Positions 47,101-60,420 of a DNA stretch of 64,000 nt are shown here, piece after piece. The number at the start of each line of letters is the position of its first letter. Within the stretch, counting starts at the first letter, position 1. The notes beneath the pieces were generated by a model. That model was not told where the DNA came from. It saw nothing but the letters and a program-made list of their open reading frames with translations, and did not search any database. Position numbers and translations under genes: made by a program. Origin of the DNA: Synchiropus splendidus (Eukaryota; Chordata; Actinopteri; Syngnathiformes; Callionymidae); contig NC_071349.1 of NCBI RefSeq assembly GCF_027744825.2, positions 7,407,001-7,471,000 on the forward strand. Direction: 5' to 3'.

Positions 47101-49018
47101 CTCAGTAAAATAATCCTGACCCAAGTGTCTCGGCAGCATCATCTCTCCATGAAACCAGTTCCGCTCCAGTGTTCTCCTGCTGTGGCCTGCAGTGTCAAGT
47201 GCCCACTCACACTAAGTTTAAACAGTCCCATCCATCTGACGCAGATAAGAGCAGTAAAAGCCAGCGTGAGTGAAAAGGCTGTGTCCATGGTGCGTCTGGG
47301 CTCCTGCTGGTCACAGATGGACCTCTGTAGCGGCGCAGGATGAACTGGAGTCTTTTATAAGCACTGAGTAAATAGAGGAGCCGACAGGCAGCAGCAGGTC
47401 TTCATGGCTGGTCCCACAAACCTGAAGCACCTCAGAAGCATCAGCCCGGCTGTGATTCATGGACCGCCGTCTGACCTCTACACCCCACAATTCGCTCCTC
47501 TCTGGTCCGATGCTCCGTTTTAAGAGCGTTTCAGTTCAAGGTGAAAGGAAGTCTGACAGCTGTGACATTCTTCTCCTTTAGCAACAGTCCAGCTCTCCAT
47601 GGCCCGGTAGCAATAACACCTTATAAAACCACTCTGATTTCCTCCCCACACAGAAGCTGCTTTCACCTTTTAGCAGCTTTACAAGAATGGAAAAAACTCT
47701 GATCCCAACTCGAGGGACATATGAAGATGAAACCCGTCTGGTCATTTACATGCCAATCCTGGTTGTGTGGAGTTAAAAGAGCATTCATGTTTAGGGAGGC
47801 ACAAGTGTCTGACTGGAGACCTTGTTTTGGGGGAGATGAACAACGAGAGCCTTCTTTTAAACAAGTGCTGCCACCCAGGGCTGCCCCTCCCCCCGCTATT
47901 CTTCCTCTACACCAGTCTGTCTGAGCTCGCCGCTCCTTCTGTCAGACGTCCACACCGGATGACTTCATCCTATAGTCTGATCAGAACTCTGACTCTCACG
48001 GCCCACCTTTACGTCACTGGTTCGTCCGTGACCAGAATTCTCACCACGCAGGGACACGCAGTGCTACAAAGCTCCACTCCAAGTGTCTTGCAGATGACAG
48101 GACTTGACACCTGTCAGTCCTTAGGAGCCTTTTTTAGCTTCACTTTTGGTGTATTTTTTATTAATAACTCACTCAGTTGACAGACCTTAAATTCCAATCC
48201 AGAACACACTCAACGTAGGAAGGACTCAGCTTCACCTGCCTCAAGCTGGATCTGAAGACACAATGTTCCTGCTGAGAGGCTGCAGGAGGTATTTCAGTTC
48301 TAAACATTACCGTGGCAGTCATGGTGCTGCTTGATGATGTGAATGAGGGGAAAACCAACTGGTACCAAAGGATTTTTTCATGACATGGAATATCAATGAG
48401 TTGTTCTGCAGCATCAATTTCAATTCAAAGTGTTGAATTTGAACTGTTCAGTGAGACCGGCACAGCAGTCGGTTCTTACCACGACGGTGCCACAGTCGGA
48501 CAGATTGGTCTTGACGCTGAAGACGTAGTGGTCTCCCACCTCCTGGCCGCGGCAGTCCGGATCGTTCAGGTGCAAATCCCAAACCTGAACAGAAGAACAG
48601 GTGGAGTAAAAACATGTTTGGAAAACCAAGGAAGAAAAACAACTCACATAAACCGGAGGAACTTTGTTGAGGAAGAAGGCGCTTGGAATGACGACCTCCA
48701 TGTGGTCATTGGTGCACACGACGGTTTCGTTGAGCTCTGAACAGACGAAAAATAGGTCTTCAACCATGAAATTCATGAAAGCAGGTTTAAACACTGGAAA
48801 CCAGAATTGAGTGAATAACCTAACCTCATCTTTATAAATGCCACAGCATTTAGTTTATTACAGAGCAGTTTCCTTCAGTCTAAAATGAACTAATTAACAA
48901 GTATTTCTACTGAACATGAATGAAGCTCACCTTCCTCCTCTGGCTCCAGGTGGACGACACAGATGACCATCCTCGTGGAGAACAGCAGGCAGGCTAAAAC
49001 CAAACTGGCAGGTGGCAT
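44101..49018 (-). CDS. Single-pass ZP-domain glycoprotein
   Basis: Nine exons are read on the minus strand: 49018-48931, 48736-48648, 48584-48480, 46175-46015, 45945-45810, 45447-45353, 44787-44619, 44463-44355 and 44276-44101. They sum to 1,128 nt, or 375 residues. The start MPPASLVLACLLF is a signal peptide. A ZP-N/ZP-C module follows almost at once (VVCTNDHMEVVIPSAFFLNK, LNDPDCRG, LSDCGTVV, YINITFVCRYP, then VERCWATPSSDP, MFKFVGSSYTNVFLHCNVQI). At residues 291-294 RTRR is a furin-type cleavage site. A membrane span (FVLAGLLVILLLITAVFG, about 328-345) and a short basic tail end the protein. Several N-glycosylation sequons are present. Such proteins are cleaved and polymerise into extracellular filaments. 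There is no other ectodomain, so it resembles the ZP part of uromodulin/GP2-type proteins. I cannot assign an orthologue. Confidence 0.85.
47211..47359 (-). other. TATA box plus signal-peptide exon inside the ZP gene intron 3
   Basis: On the minus strand TATAAAAG (47359-47352) stands about 63 bases before an ATG at 47288. Twenty-six codons follow (MDTAFSLTLAFTALICVRWM...), with a hydrophobic core like a signal peptide, then a donor (AGT then GTGAGT) with last exon base 47211. The exon ends in phase 0, as does the entry to ZP exon 4 at 46175. It may be an alternative promoter of the ZP gene, the first exon of a separate nested gene, or a relic. No downstream exon of its own is recognised. Confidence 0.35.
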
Positions 49019-49813
49019 CCTCCTCCAGGTCTGTGCTGCAGGTTCTTCCCCCTCCCGAAAGTCCTCTGCTGTCACTTCGAGATGCAGCGCTGCTCTGTCT
49101 GAGCCCTTGAAGCCCAACTCAAATGGAGTGAGAGTCTCGGTCCGGCCTTAAAACACCAGCTTGAGTGATGTGCGCACCAACAATGAGATTCCGCACATGA
49201 ATAGAGGGGTCTGAGGGAGTCCAAGGTAACACACATGTCCCCGCCCACTGCAGTGCAGCTCTCTTCAGTAAACATCTTACAACCATCCCAACTACAACAA
49301 GACGTCTGGTTACCATGTAAGGGAGCAACAACAGCACGTCGCTCACGCTCTTTGTTGTCTGCACCTTTTGTCTGAGCATTTTAAAATCTTTACTGGAGCG
49401 GGAACACCAGTCACTTGCACCAAAGGAACCCCATTAAGACTGGAGGGCAATTCAGGATGTGCAACAAGGAGTTGTGAGTGCATGTGTGTGGCACATATGA
49501 TCATAAAAACAGCGTAAAAGGGTGATTTCAAAGCAAGCAAGTGCTTCACATCAAACTCTATGAGAAACACAAACCCTTCACAACGAACAACTGGACAGCA
49601 GCGGAAGGTCAACACAAACATTTAATTCCTGATCGTTGTGAGCACAATGCAGTGACAGTGACAGCACAAGGAGCAGCCGCCCACCAGCCGTCAGTGATCT
49701 GACCGTCTGGGGCGCAACACACTTCATCATCAACAGAGTCATTCCCGCTAACACAGATTTTTAAAAACTGGAATGTGAACAAAACTCAGCTAAAATCGGA
49801 GTCCTAGCAAAAT

Positions 49814-52800
49814 TTACTCCAAAGGTTCGGAGTCCTCGGTGAACAGATCAGCGAGGTCAGCGACGGTCAGCACGGAGGCCTCCGAGTGTTTCATGGCTGT
49901 GCTGGTGTGGCTGCCAGGACAACAACACTCCTGGTTTAAAAGCGAACTGAGAACAGGCCAGTAGACACCACGCTCCACTCACCTCTTCTCTGCAGTCTTC
50001 AACATGGCCTGCATCCGCTCCTCTATTGTGGACTTGATCAGGAAGCGGTGCACAAACGTTGGTCTGGCAAATGAAAAAGAAAAACAACGGCATCACCTTT
50101 TGATCAGCTGAGGAGAAATCAGAACAAACTCTCTGCTGAGAGAGGTGTCATTCACTCACCTTCATGTTTAATAACAACCAAGAGAGGGCGATATGGTGCT
50201 TTGAAATCTAAATTCTTAAGTCAACGCCGAAAAACAGCAATGTTTGATTTGTAGTTGGAACTTCTTTAATCTCACGTCGCTGTGCTAGTAGGTGGCGGGT
50301 AGCTCAAGGTTCATGTGCAATGGTCTCCTAACTCAGAAAACAGGGCTTCACTGCACCCAACTCCTGTCCTCAGAAGTGACAGAACTTGATATGGAACCAC
50401 GGTCTGCATCAGTTCTTGCGTCCAGATGGACTTCTAAAGGTGACAGAGCTTGGTCCGTCAGTGAAACTCACTTTTATGTGATGTTGTTGTATTCACAGCT
50501 GTGACGGCTGATATGACTACATGCATGCATAAGTCATCTTATTTTATTTCCTGTGTTCGGCCGCAGACACAAACTACTTTGGCATATCTCAACAAGATAT
50601 GCAGTTGGAGTACACACACGATGCTCAGCTGTGTTTATTTTTGTGTACTTCTCAGCCATGCCTCAAAAAACGCTTTAGTTGAACCGGATCACAGTGCAAA
50701 CAAGCTGGGCACCCCTGATTTAAAACCACAAATCAATGCATCTTCCTGAAGTTCACATCTGCCTGGAGCAGCCACATGATGACCGTTCAAAGATGCTGCG
50801 CTCACTTGGTCTGGCCGATGCGGTGGACCCTGCCGATGGCCTGCAGTTCGTGAGCAGGGTTCAGAATGGGCTCCACCAGCAGCACATGTGTGGCTTCGAT
50901 GATGTTCAGGCCATTGGAGCCCGTGTGCAGCGGCAGAAGGAGGATGTTGATTTTCTCCTCATATTTAAAGGAACTCAAGTTCTCCTGAAAGAGGAGAGAA
51001 GCACGGTCATGATTCAGTTTCACAGAACCATATTGGTGAGAATAGTAGCTATGGGTCGACCCCTCAGAAGAGAAGATGACAGAGACCAGAGGGACACTGA
51101 AGGAGGACTGAAGAGCACGAGTCAAACTCAAGGACTGAAGAGGCTGGTGAACGATAGAGCCAAGAACAAACCTGGAATTTGTGTATTCCGTTAATCTGGG
51201 AGAATTCCATGTTGTTGTGAAACAAAGCTTTGGCGATGATGTCCAGCACGCTCTGCCACTGCACGAGAGGTTCACCAGGTCAGCTCCAAACATCAACCAA
51301 ATCAATCAGCGTGTGACAGAAGGAGGTCGTTTGGGTTACCGTGGAGAAGACCAGACACTTGGCCCCAGGGTCAGTCAGATGAATCTTCTTCAGGGTTCTC
51401 ACAACAGCTTCCACCTTGGTGGAGTGACTCCCCTGCAGCAGATCAGCAGGGCTTCAGTACAGGGTGACCACACGGCGGGTCAGGGTCACCGCACTGACCT
51501 TAACAGGGATGTCTTGATCCTGACTGGAGGAATGGGTGGTGAAAACATAGGAGATCTCGGCATGGGAGGTGGTCTGTCTGCAGATAGCACATTTAATGGC
51601 CCGTCGCCTTGAACCAACACTGTACTGCTCCACAATTATGGCGATGCACTCGTTGCAGAAGCAGTGTCCACAGGTCAAGACAGCCCACTGCAGGGAGCAC
51701 AGGTGCAACCACAGCTGACTTAAGTGCCTGAATGACTTCATCCGTGGATTCAAGTCGGAAACAGTGATGTGAACTCTGACCTCTTGCCCGAGAGGCCGGG
51801 CGCAGATAGGACAGGGCTCTGGGTTGAGTTCCTCTGCAGATTTGTCTTGTGACTGAAATGATTTTATGATTTTTTTTATAGTTCAAAACACTCAGCAGAA
51901 ACCTCAGGAGGACTCACCTTCTCCAGGTTGTTCAGGTACAGGAACTGGCCCAGCTTCTTCTGTAACTGGGACTTGGCTACCGCCTGGTCATTCAACAACT
52001 TGACTCGGTTCTGTTCCACCTGAGAGATGGTGAAAGCCAGAGGTCAGGAGTGCAGGGACAACACAAAGTGTAAATGGCCTTGGCTTCACATCCATCTGAC
52101 CTCATGAGGCTCAATGATGTGCAGCACTTTCTGCTTGGGCTCGTCTGGCAGACGCACGCGGAGCCTGTCGGTGGCCATGCCCAGCTCGTCGATGGCAGAT
52201 ACGTGATTGCGCAGAACCATCCAATACTCATGCAGTACCTGAAGCATGGAAAAAAGCCCGGTCACCAGTCTGGCTTCAACAGAAGTGCTGCCTAATGAGC
52301 ACCTTGTACTCCTTCTTCCAGTTCTCGAAGAGCTCCATGAAAGTGGTTCCTTCCCCCACGAGCTCCGGGTCCAGCCGCTTAGCTTTAGCGAAGGCCAGGA
52401 TGGCCTTCAGAGTCCGCTCAGTCTCGCTGGCCGCCCACAGGCCTCGGCTGGTGGTCGGCAGGCGATCATCCACCAGTCCTTCCTCATCCTCGATCATCTC
52501 TTCAAAGATGGCTGTCTGACCTTTGACCCTGTCAGGCAGGAGTGCCGCCTCAGTGGAACTAGAGCCCTTTCAGAAACCATGCAGCATGATTGCGTGTCAA
52601 ACTCACGTGTGTGAAAACAGCTTCGACTCATAGTCGGTGAAAAGTTCATCTGCTTTGCAAAAAACGCAGCTAAATGGAGAAACCAAATGTGTTACTTCAG
52701 CAAGCAGTGCACTCCTGAGCTGGAGCCTGAGCTGGAGCCTACTTGTTGAGCGGCAGCCTCATGGGCCTCAGGTGGCAGATGGTGGCCTCCTCGATGACTT

Positions 52801-55800
52801 CTTTGGACGCCGGGCCTTCCAGGCTCTTCACCGCTTCTCGAACCGTCTTCTGGGACTTCATCAGATCTTCCATTTGAGTGGTGAGGATGAACTGCAGTCC
52901 ACTGCCGTCACGGAACCTGCACAGATGCGACATCAGCGCACCCTGCACACACGTCACTGAGAGGCAGCACTTACTTGTCAGCCATGGACAGCTTGTTGGC
53001 TTGTTGTTTGAAGTTGCACGTCAGTTCATTCTTCACACGGGATACAAGATCTTCATCGGTGGAGCATCGGATCGCCCTCTGAATGACATCCAGCCACCAG
53101 GGGGAGTTCAGCTTGACCTGGACCAACACATGTTGCCTGTCACTCTCAGCTGAAAATATATGAGATGGCTCGAAGACATCAATGCCACGGCTGTAATGAT
53201 CCAGAATGACTGGGTTTGACAGGATAAGTTTGAGCCAATGTATCTGGCTGAGATCCGAGTCAGTTATCAAAATGCTTGTGAGATCTTACTTTGCGTTTCA
53301 ACTCCTTGATGTTCTGCAAAACCGGCTGCAGAGCCTGATGAGCATCTGCCACCTCCGAGTCGTACTTGGTCATATAGTGCTGACGCAGCTGCTCGGCCTG
53401 TGAGACAAACAAGGTGGCGTGGCGGTTAATGAGCGAGAGATTGACTACACAAAAGCTAAACTAGCTCTAACAAAGACCAACAGCATTCTACCTCCTCGCT
53501 CAGCCGGTCATCTCTCAGCGTCGGAGGAATACCAGGATGTTTTGCACTCAGCAGCTCCATTAAGTTGTGAGTGGCGTGAAGCCGCTGTTTTCAAAATCAA
53601 ACATCAAATAAGCATTAATAAACACAGGAGAGGAACACAAGCTTACAATAAACTCCATTAATTATAATCCCATCACCCAATAGATTTATAATCCTCACTT
53701 CATTAAAAATATTTCACTTGTACAGCTGTAGAGCTGTTTGTTGATGACATTAAAATTGGACTAAATATATTCCAGAATAAATCAAGTCAAGAAACAATCG
53801 CTATATTCTTCAATAAAATAGAATTTCTGTTTAAAAACATTGGCTCCTTCCGGCTGGACACATATTTGTTTGATCCAGATCTTATCATGTACTGTTTTCG
53901 GGCCAAGCAGCCAACTAGCTAATTGTGCAAGAGTAAAAGTAATGTTACTATTTTCTGCCGTATTGTTCCTGAAGAGACTGAGGAGCCACAACTGTCACCA
54001 GACGACTGTGTTAAAGATGAACATGGTAGATTTGTGAGCATATTCTGCTTGAATGGATCAGTGTTTTTGTCAAAATCTTTGGCGTTTTTCAGCGCCAAAA
54101 TAACGGAAACCCTTGACATGCTAATGCCCCTCAAGTGAATAGCATCATGTACCTGTAATGAATCCGTTTTCAGCCTGCCTTTATGTTCCTCTGATGAGCG
54201 AAGCACCTCTCGATACATCTCTGCCGCCTCCACAAACTCATCTACAAGGGACATGAATGTTGGTCATTACTGGCACATAATACCTCCGCCACACGCGAGG
54301 CCTGAGAGAGCAACCGAGGGCCCCCGCTATCAATCATGAGCTGCTGTTCCCAGACAAAACAGATCGCGAGACAAAACCACTAAGATCATGGCAGCTGTCC
54401 TGTTGGAGCGGTTCCCATGGGAAAGAACACACAAGCAAGTTTCATACTTCTGATGATGTGGATTCCAGCCAGGCCATTCAGTGCGCACACCAATTGTCGG
54501 TGAGCTTCTTCACACTCCACTCGACATTTCTTCTGCAGGGACTTGAGGAGCTCCTCCATCGTCATGGTGCTGCAGACAGAAGACACACACACAGGCTTAA
54601 AATAAACACTTTCTTGTTCTCCTCCGCTCAATTTAGACCTGCTTGATAGTTCATTAGCAGTTTGCTATCCACAAGTTCGGAGAACCAAGTGGCACCACAC
54701 CTTTTCTGGAGGGGCAGGAACTCCCCCCTCACAGCCTGGGGATGACAGCAGGCCTGTCGCAGCCTCAGGAGGGGACACAGTATGGTGTTGACCGTGCGGC
54801 GGTCCAGGCTGCCCAGCTTCAGACTCCAGTCCGAGATCTTTCTGAGTTTGACCAGAGCGTCCTGGGAGCAGACCTCATGCTGACGGTGATAGAAGTGACC
54901 CTCCACGGGCGAGAAGTGCAGCCAGTGGACCTCCTCAGTCTGAGGAGGAATCTGGATCTGAAAGTCCACAAAATGGATCAACATTAGTTTGTTCCCACAA
55001 GGTCAACGTTTTTTCATGAATAATCCATTCACACCTGATCGATGACATCTTTCTTGGCGGATCGCCACAGCAACTGTGCAACAACATTGTAGAGCGGCTC
55101 TGTGTTGCCACGGCGATAGGGCCGATACAACAGCTGCTCCCACCAGTATTTCACCCAGTATGGGTCGACTCCCAGAAAGAGGAACAGCCCATAAAGATCT
55201 GGACCGAGAACAGAAAGCCTGAGTATGAACCTCTCAACAGAACGGATTAAGGTCAGACCCACTTACCTTCTAAGCCTCTCTGAACAGGGGTCCCACTCAC
55301 ACACCAACGATTGACAGATGCCAAACGCAAAGCCATCTCAGCAGCCTGTCAACAGAAGGATGGAGAACAGGTGAATAAACTCCTGAGATCCAACCAGAAA
55401 CATGAAGTCCGTCATTGCACCTTCGCTGTCGGGCACTCCACCATCTGGGCCTCGTCCAAACAAATGCGCCACCACTCTACAGCCACCAGGGGGCTTGGGA
55501 CAGCCATGTAACGCTTCTGGTTGCGGAAACGTCGTCCGTCTTTACTGTTGCTGTGAGGAATGTCCACGTAGTTGAGCTCTGAGCGAAGCACGTCGTAGGT
55601 TGTGATGACCACATCCTGCTCAGCGAGCATGTGAGGCTGGATGAAGCCATGCTTCTTGACCCCTTGATAAACCTGTGGCAGTCAGACCAAGTCAATCTTT
55701 TGTCCTCACTACAGCAAAAAGAACAGCATCAAGCCAACATATTTTATACATTTTGTTGTTCACTTCCAACTGCAGCTTACATCGTCTTGACAGCGCTACT

Positions 55801-58800
55801 CCAGGCCAACCAACCTCCCAATAACATGGGGGCCCTACATGACCCCCAGAGCACAAAGTCAAAAAATCCATAATAAAAACGGAAATTTAAAAACTGCATC
55901 GGTATTTCTCATGTGCAGTATGTGTTTAAGCCATGTATTTTAGTGGTTGATACCTTTTCATTTCTGGATTGTTATGAGCAAATAATTCTCTTCAAACACT
56001 TCATTTTTATCATGCTATTGACCATCCATTCATCCATCCATCCATCCATCCATCCATCCATCCATCCATCCATCCATCCATCCATCCTGTTCTGTTCTGT
56101 TCTGTTCTGTTCTGAGGCTGACTCTCAAACCCCATCCCTCTCAAATCAATCCAGGGTCACAAGGTTTCCATCCAAGGGAGTGTGCTCCTTCACTGTGAGC
56201 CCAACATCACAAAGTAACTTAAGCTTTCATTCCAACAACGCCATCACCACTCAGCGAGGACCACAGAGACGGTGCTCACCAGCACTCGCAGCGAGGACGA
56301 GCGGATGTGCCGGCTGATTTCTTCCACCCACTGGTGACAAATTGAGCTTGGTGAGATGATGAGCGTGGCGCCGGTGGACACGGGTTTCATAGCGACGAGG
56401 CAGTGAGGGCAGTAGAATGGCGTTGTCTCCAGGCTCTCCTCTTTGTAGTTAACACAGTCTGCATGCTGCCAGAGCTGACAGTTCATACACTGGACTCGAG
56501 CTTTGTAGTCGATGACACCCAGTTCGCCGCAGATGCACTCAAATCTGTAGTCGGGCGTATTGAAGGGGGCCACTGACGCGATGGTGGGGGGTTCAGACTC
56601 CTCTTGTGAGTTGGACTGCGATGTTTCTTCTGACAGGTGGAACAAGCTGGGCATCTCTTCTGGGTCAGCTTTAGGCAGGTACGTCGTCTCTTCTGCTCCA
56701 TCTGAAATCTCAGCTCTCTCACTCAGCCCTTCGTCCCATCCTGCTCCTTTGAGCCTCGAACACTCTGATAGAGAAGAGTTCTGATCGTATGGCTCGTCTG
56801 AAAGAGAGTTTAGAAGCGCCACTTCTGCCTTCTCCTTGGCTCGCCTCTGAAATGTCTTTCTGGGCGAGCTCTCTGTATTCCTTTGATTCTAAAAAGAGAA
56901 CGCAAAATGTCAATGCAAAGTGTGCAGGTCAACACAAAGTGAACATGGCATATGCTTACAAACTTGGATGCTCCTGCTAACAATTTGTCTTTGTAGTTCT
57001 TCCCCAGCTTGAAGGAGCCTGCCAACCCACGACCTTTGACCCGCTCAACAAGGCCATCGTCAACCAGCTTGGTCAAAGTCTTTTTGATGTGCTTGCGGTT
57101 CTTCAGAAGGTCATACCCGTATGTAGCGCGTATGTAAGTGAAGACGGCATTGACCGAGGCACCTTTGCCTGTTCTCATCTCCTTTATGGCAGTGAGCAAC
57201 ATGACTCTCACGGCTATGGAACACAGCATGTGGTTAAAAAACTGCACACCCGAAAAGGAAAGCTTCATGTGTCACATACTTGGGTATGATGTCTTCATTT
57301 TCGGTTGACTGTCTGGCCTGGGGTGGCAAACTTTTTTCTTCTCCAGCGGAGGAGAAGGGACAAAATAATTCACAGATTTTCCCTGCGGGACAAATTGAGA
57401 AACGTGTTAAAGGCGTGTGAGGCAAAGTGAGGCACGATAAGAGAAGAGCTCCCTCCTCACCACAGGCATCGTGAGACCCTCCTGCTCCAGGTCTTGTCGG
57501 CCATGAAGCAGTATTAGAGCCAGAACTTCAACTGTCTTCCCAAGACCCATCTCATCCGCCAGGATTCCACCCGGCCATTCCACACCAGCCAAAGGAAACT
57601 CTCGGATTATACTGGCCAGGAAATACAGAAAAAACAAAGGGTGATTCTATCATTGAAACATTTAATTTACATATATAGCCATGAGTGGTGTATCTGTGGT
57701 CAGTTAAACTAGGTGGACACACAAACACGCCAGAGCACACTCCTAACTAATAACGCTCACCACAAACAGGTTTTTTTCCTAGTTTTCTTTCTCTCTAGGG
57801 GCAGCATACTTCAGTCAGTGAAATCTTCAGCAACTTATTACTTTAGTTTAAGTGTCCCTTGTGATGTTTAATGGACAGGGCTAATTGAAAGCAGGAAGTG
57901 AAATCTTTTACCAGCCGGTGAATGGATTGTAGAACAACTTCTTGCCACATAAAGAGATCAACTCTCGCCAGAGAAAATGTAGGGTTTGTTCTGCAAACAG
58001 AAGGTAGTTTTAGAAAAGGCGGTACAAACGCCCACACATGAACACACCTTTTGGTGAAGACATCCTGCATTTCTCTCTTCTCAACATCCAGTTGACGGCC
58101 TGGCTCTGATACGGCCTCAGGATGGGAATGAGAGCTTTGTGTTGGACGTCGCAAGTGGACTCGTGGCGCTCCATCTGGTGAAGATGACGGACATAATCGT
58201 ACAGCTCCTCAATGTTCTGCCGTTCGAGGTCGGTGTCACATTCCTCCTCCTCATTTTCAACAACCTCTGCATGGACAAAAATTGTGTTTGAAGAGTGATA
58301 ATTTTGTTCATTAACACATTGCTCTTTTTCCTCATTAGGTGACACTTCTTCATCAACGGCTCGACCTGACCCTTCACAGCACTTTTCTGGCATAGTCGTC
58401 GCAATACTAACCAGGAATGATAAAATCGTACAGGTACTCCATCATCTTCTGCATCAGTTGATTAGCTTTCTTCAGCCGAGCATTTCCTTCACTGAGAAAC
58501 TCTGGTTTACCCAGGCCAGTCTCCAACAGGTATATCCCTACCTGCCCAAAACAGACACACAACAGAGCATGGACAGAAGACAGATAAAACTGTCAGTGAT
58601 CAAAACATGACATAATTTCCTGGTAGTTATTAAAGAAGTGACAGTTGAGAAGTAAAAACATCAATACAGTTGAACCCCAATGACAGTAAACTTTGCTGAT
58701 GTACCACAGTAGCTCCAGAACTGTCACTACAGCGAAGCTCATTCTCACCTTGAGATCAACGTCTTTCTGCAGAAAGCACAGCTGAACTACTCTCCTCTTC

Positions 58801-59315
58801 TGTAGCCAGTCGATGTCCTCCAAACTGATCTGAGTCAAGCTGCACTCAGCTGTACAAGTCTCTTGGTTGGAGCTGCTCAGCAAGCCAACGCTCTCCTCAT
58901 TACTGCTGTAGCTCACACAGAGCTGGTCACCTATCTTGTGGAGGGTAAATGTTCTTCGTTCACAGTTTGTGGGGAGCCAAGCAGGACGGACGCAGAACTC
59001 GCCAATGAGCGCTTTCCAGATATGGCTCAGCTTTGTGACTGGCATGACAGTGAGAGCCAGGGACACAGACACAGACCCGGTTTCTGAGGACATGCTTGGA
59101 AGCGTCTCTGCCAACTGGACACAGCTCGTGGAGGTAGAGTCTTGAGTGGAGCTGCTGGAAGATGCTTCATGATGAAGGTAGGAGCAGGTTGCCGACAGGT
59201 CATCGACCTCATGGACAGTTTCATTCTTCCTGTCATCAAGCATGTTCCAGTTCAAACGCTTCTTCTCCTCCTCATCCACCCTCGATGGAGGGGCCCTCTT
59301 TCTGCGGCTACTCAT
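49814..59315 (-). CDS. shprh: E3 ubiquitin-protein ligase SHPRH (SNF2, histone-linker, PHD, RING)
   Basis: Twenty-nine coding exons give 1,639 residues (human 1,683). They are 59315-58749, 58541-58412, 58266-58048, 57990-57912, 57611-57461, 57382-57280, 57213-56960, 56888-56280, 55672-55421, 55345-55267, 55198-55035, 54957-54701, 54569-54448, 54241-54153, 53584-53492, 53397-53290, 53117-52975, 52916-52743, 52669-52607, 52528-52303, 52238-52101, 52019-51918, 51852-51781, 51687-51499, 51432-51340, 51258-51172, 50984-50806, 50063-49983 and 49910-49814. The start [16 protein letters not shown] is conserved. Domains: Walker A DEMGLGKT (351-358), a linker-histone H1/H5 domain (about 417-495), a PHD finger (about 619-665), DEAQ box (777), RING CPIC...CGHC...CAIC (about 1388-1435) and helicase motif [13 protein letters not shown] (about 1570-1580). 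As in human, the helicase core is split by H15, PHD and RING. Like yeast Rad5, SHPRH polyubiquitylates PCNA in post-replication repair. All catalytic motifs look intact. Confidence 0.97.
56023..56118. repeat. (CATC)n and (TGTTC)n microsatellites
   Basis: About sixteen CATC units (roughly 56023-56088) are followed directly by about six TGTTC pentamers (56086-56115). They lie in the shprh intron between exons 8 and 9, outside coding sequence. Confidence 0.9.
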
Positions 59316-60029
59316 GATCAAAATCTGCAAGTTCAAACAGCTGTATTTAACACACTCATGGTCACAACCCAAATACAACTGACTTCCCTCAAATGTTGCA
59401 CATCTAAAATCACAAACTCTCAAGCACACATAAATAGAAACAGACTCACGTTTTACATTTTGTACATAGAAAGTATTTGGCTCTAAAGCATTGATGTGCA
59501 GTGAAGAGTTCACGCTTTTATGAAACGTGCAGCTCGTCAGGTAAAATTAGCTCAAACAACAGAATCAAGCACTTTATTTCTGGGTGATAAGAAACACCAG
59601 CCAATATCCTGCTGTTATTTATCATTACTCTCACCAAAGCTACAAGCAAGTCGGACGAGTCAAACTTTTTTGCTTTGTTTACATCCTAATTACAAGGCTA
59701 TCATCTGTCCAAGCTTCATAAGAATCGACAATTTAACGATGTTTGACGAGTTTATGTGAGGCTCGTGGTAGTTTGCTGTTAAACATTACGAACACGTGAG
59801 CTCATAGTCGCCGCATCTGCACAGACGTCGCATAACACTTAGCAGTCTGAAAGTGACGTAACGTGTTTCATTGTGAACATGCAAATACTTCATTAAAATC
59901 TACAATAATTACATGAGTGGCTGCCGAACGACGCTCAGACTGCTAGCGGTGTTGAAGATAACGACTCATTTCCCCTCTGCAACCAACAGTCCAGCGTAAA
60001 GCCACAAAACTTGAAAGAATGACCGCCTT

Positions 60030-60420
60030 CGTTGTTGATGTCAGCCATCTTTAAACGGCGGACGTGACGTCATAGGAAAGCCGAGTCTGCCGTGACGTTT
60101 TGGAGTTCGCCTAAGTTTATTTAACGATTGCTGCTCATTCTTCCGTTGCGATCTGAGTCAATTGGACAGTGAAACATTGCAGTAATTTTCATTATTTTAA
60201 CCCGTTGCTTTTCTCAAATTATAATTTTCTGTAGCATTTGACATCGTTCCTTGTAAAATAAAACAACTGCAACTACTAGTAGTAGGTGTAGTAATGGTAT
60301 ATATATGTTTAAGGACTCATTTATGCAAATACTGCACCGTGGACTTGAATAACTGTGACTGACTGATCCTCTTAGAACTGCACAGATGAGTCAGTGAAGG
60401 AGATGTCAGTGACGTCACAG
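60030..60420. promoter_or_regulatory. shprh promoter and shprh-grm1 head-to-head spacer with two CRE palindromes
   Basis: The probable shprh start region has AAGATGGCTG on the minus strand (complement near 60042-60053), a YY1-like housekeeping start motif. TGACGTCA palindromes lie at 60065-60072 and 60410-60417. shprh runs left and grm1 right from this spacer. Transcription starts are inferred. Confidence 0.45.

Noticed and set aside
46879..47343. 154-residue plus-strand open frame inside the ZP gene
   Set aside because: Antisense to the ZP intron; no domain, signal peptide or codon bias that would support it.
50690..50720. GGGCACCCCTGA, resembling a hAT end, in the shprh intron before exon 28
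   Set aside because: No matching opposite end is visible, so no element can be delimited.
58749..59513. Upstream Met at 59513 as shprh start
   Set aside because: The conserved family start [10 protein letters not shown] is at 59315; the upstream extension has no similarity and is probably intron or leader.
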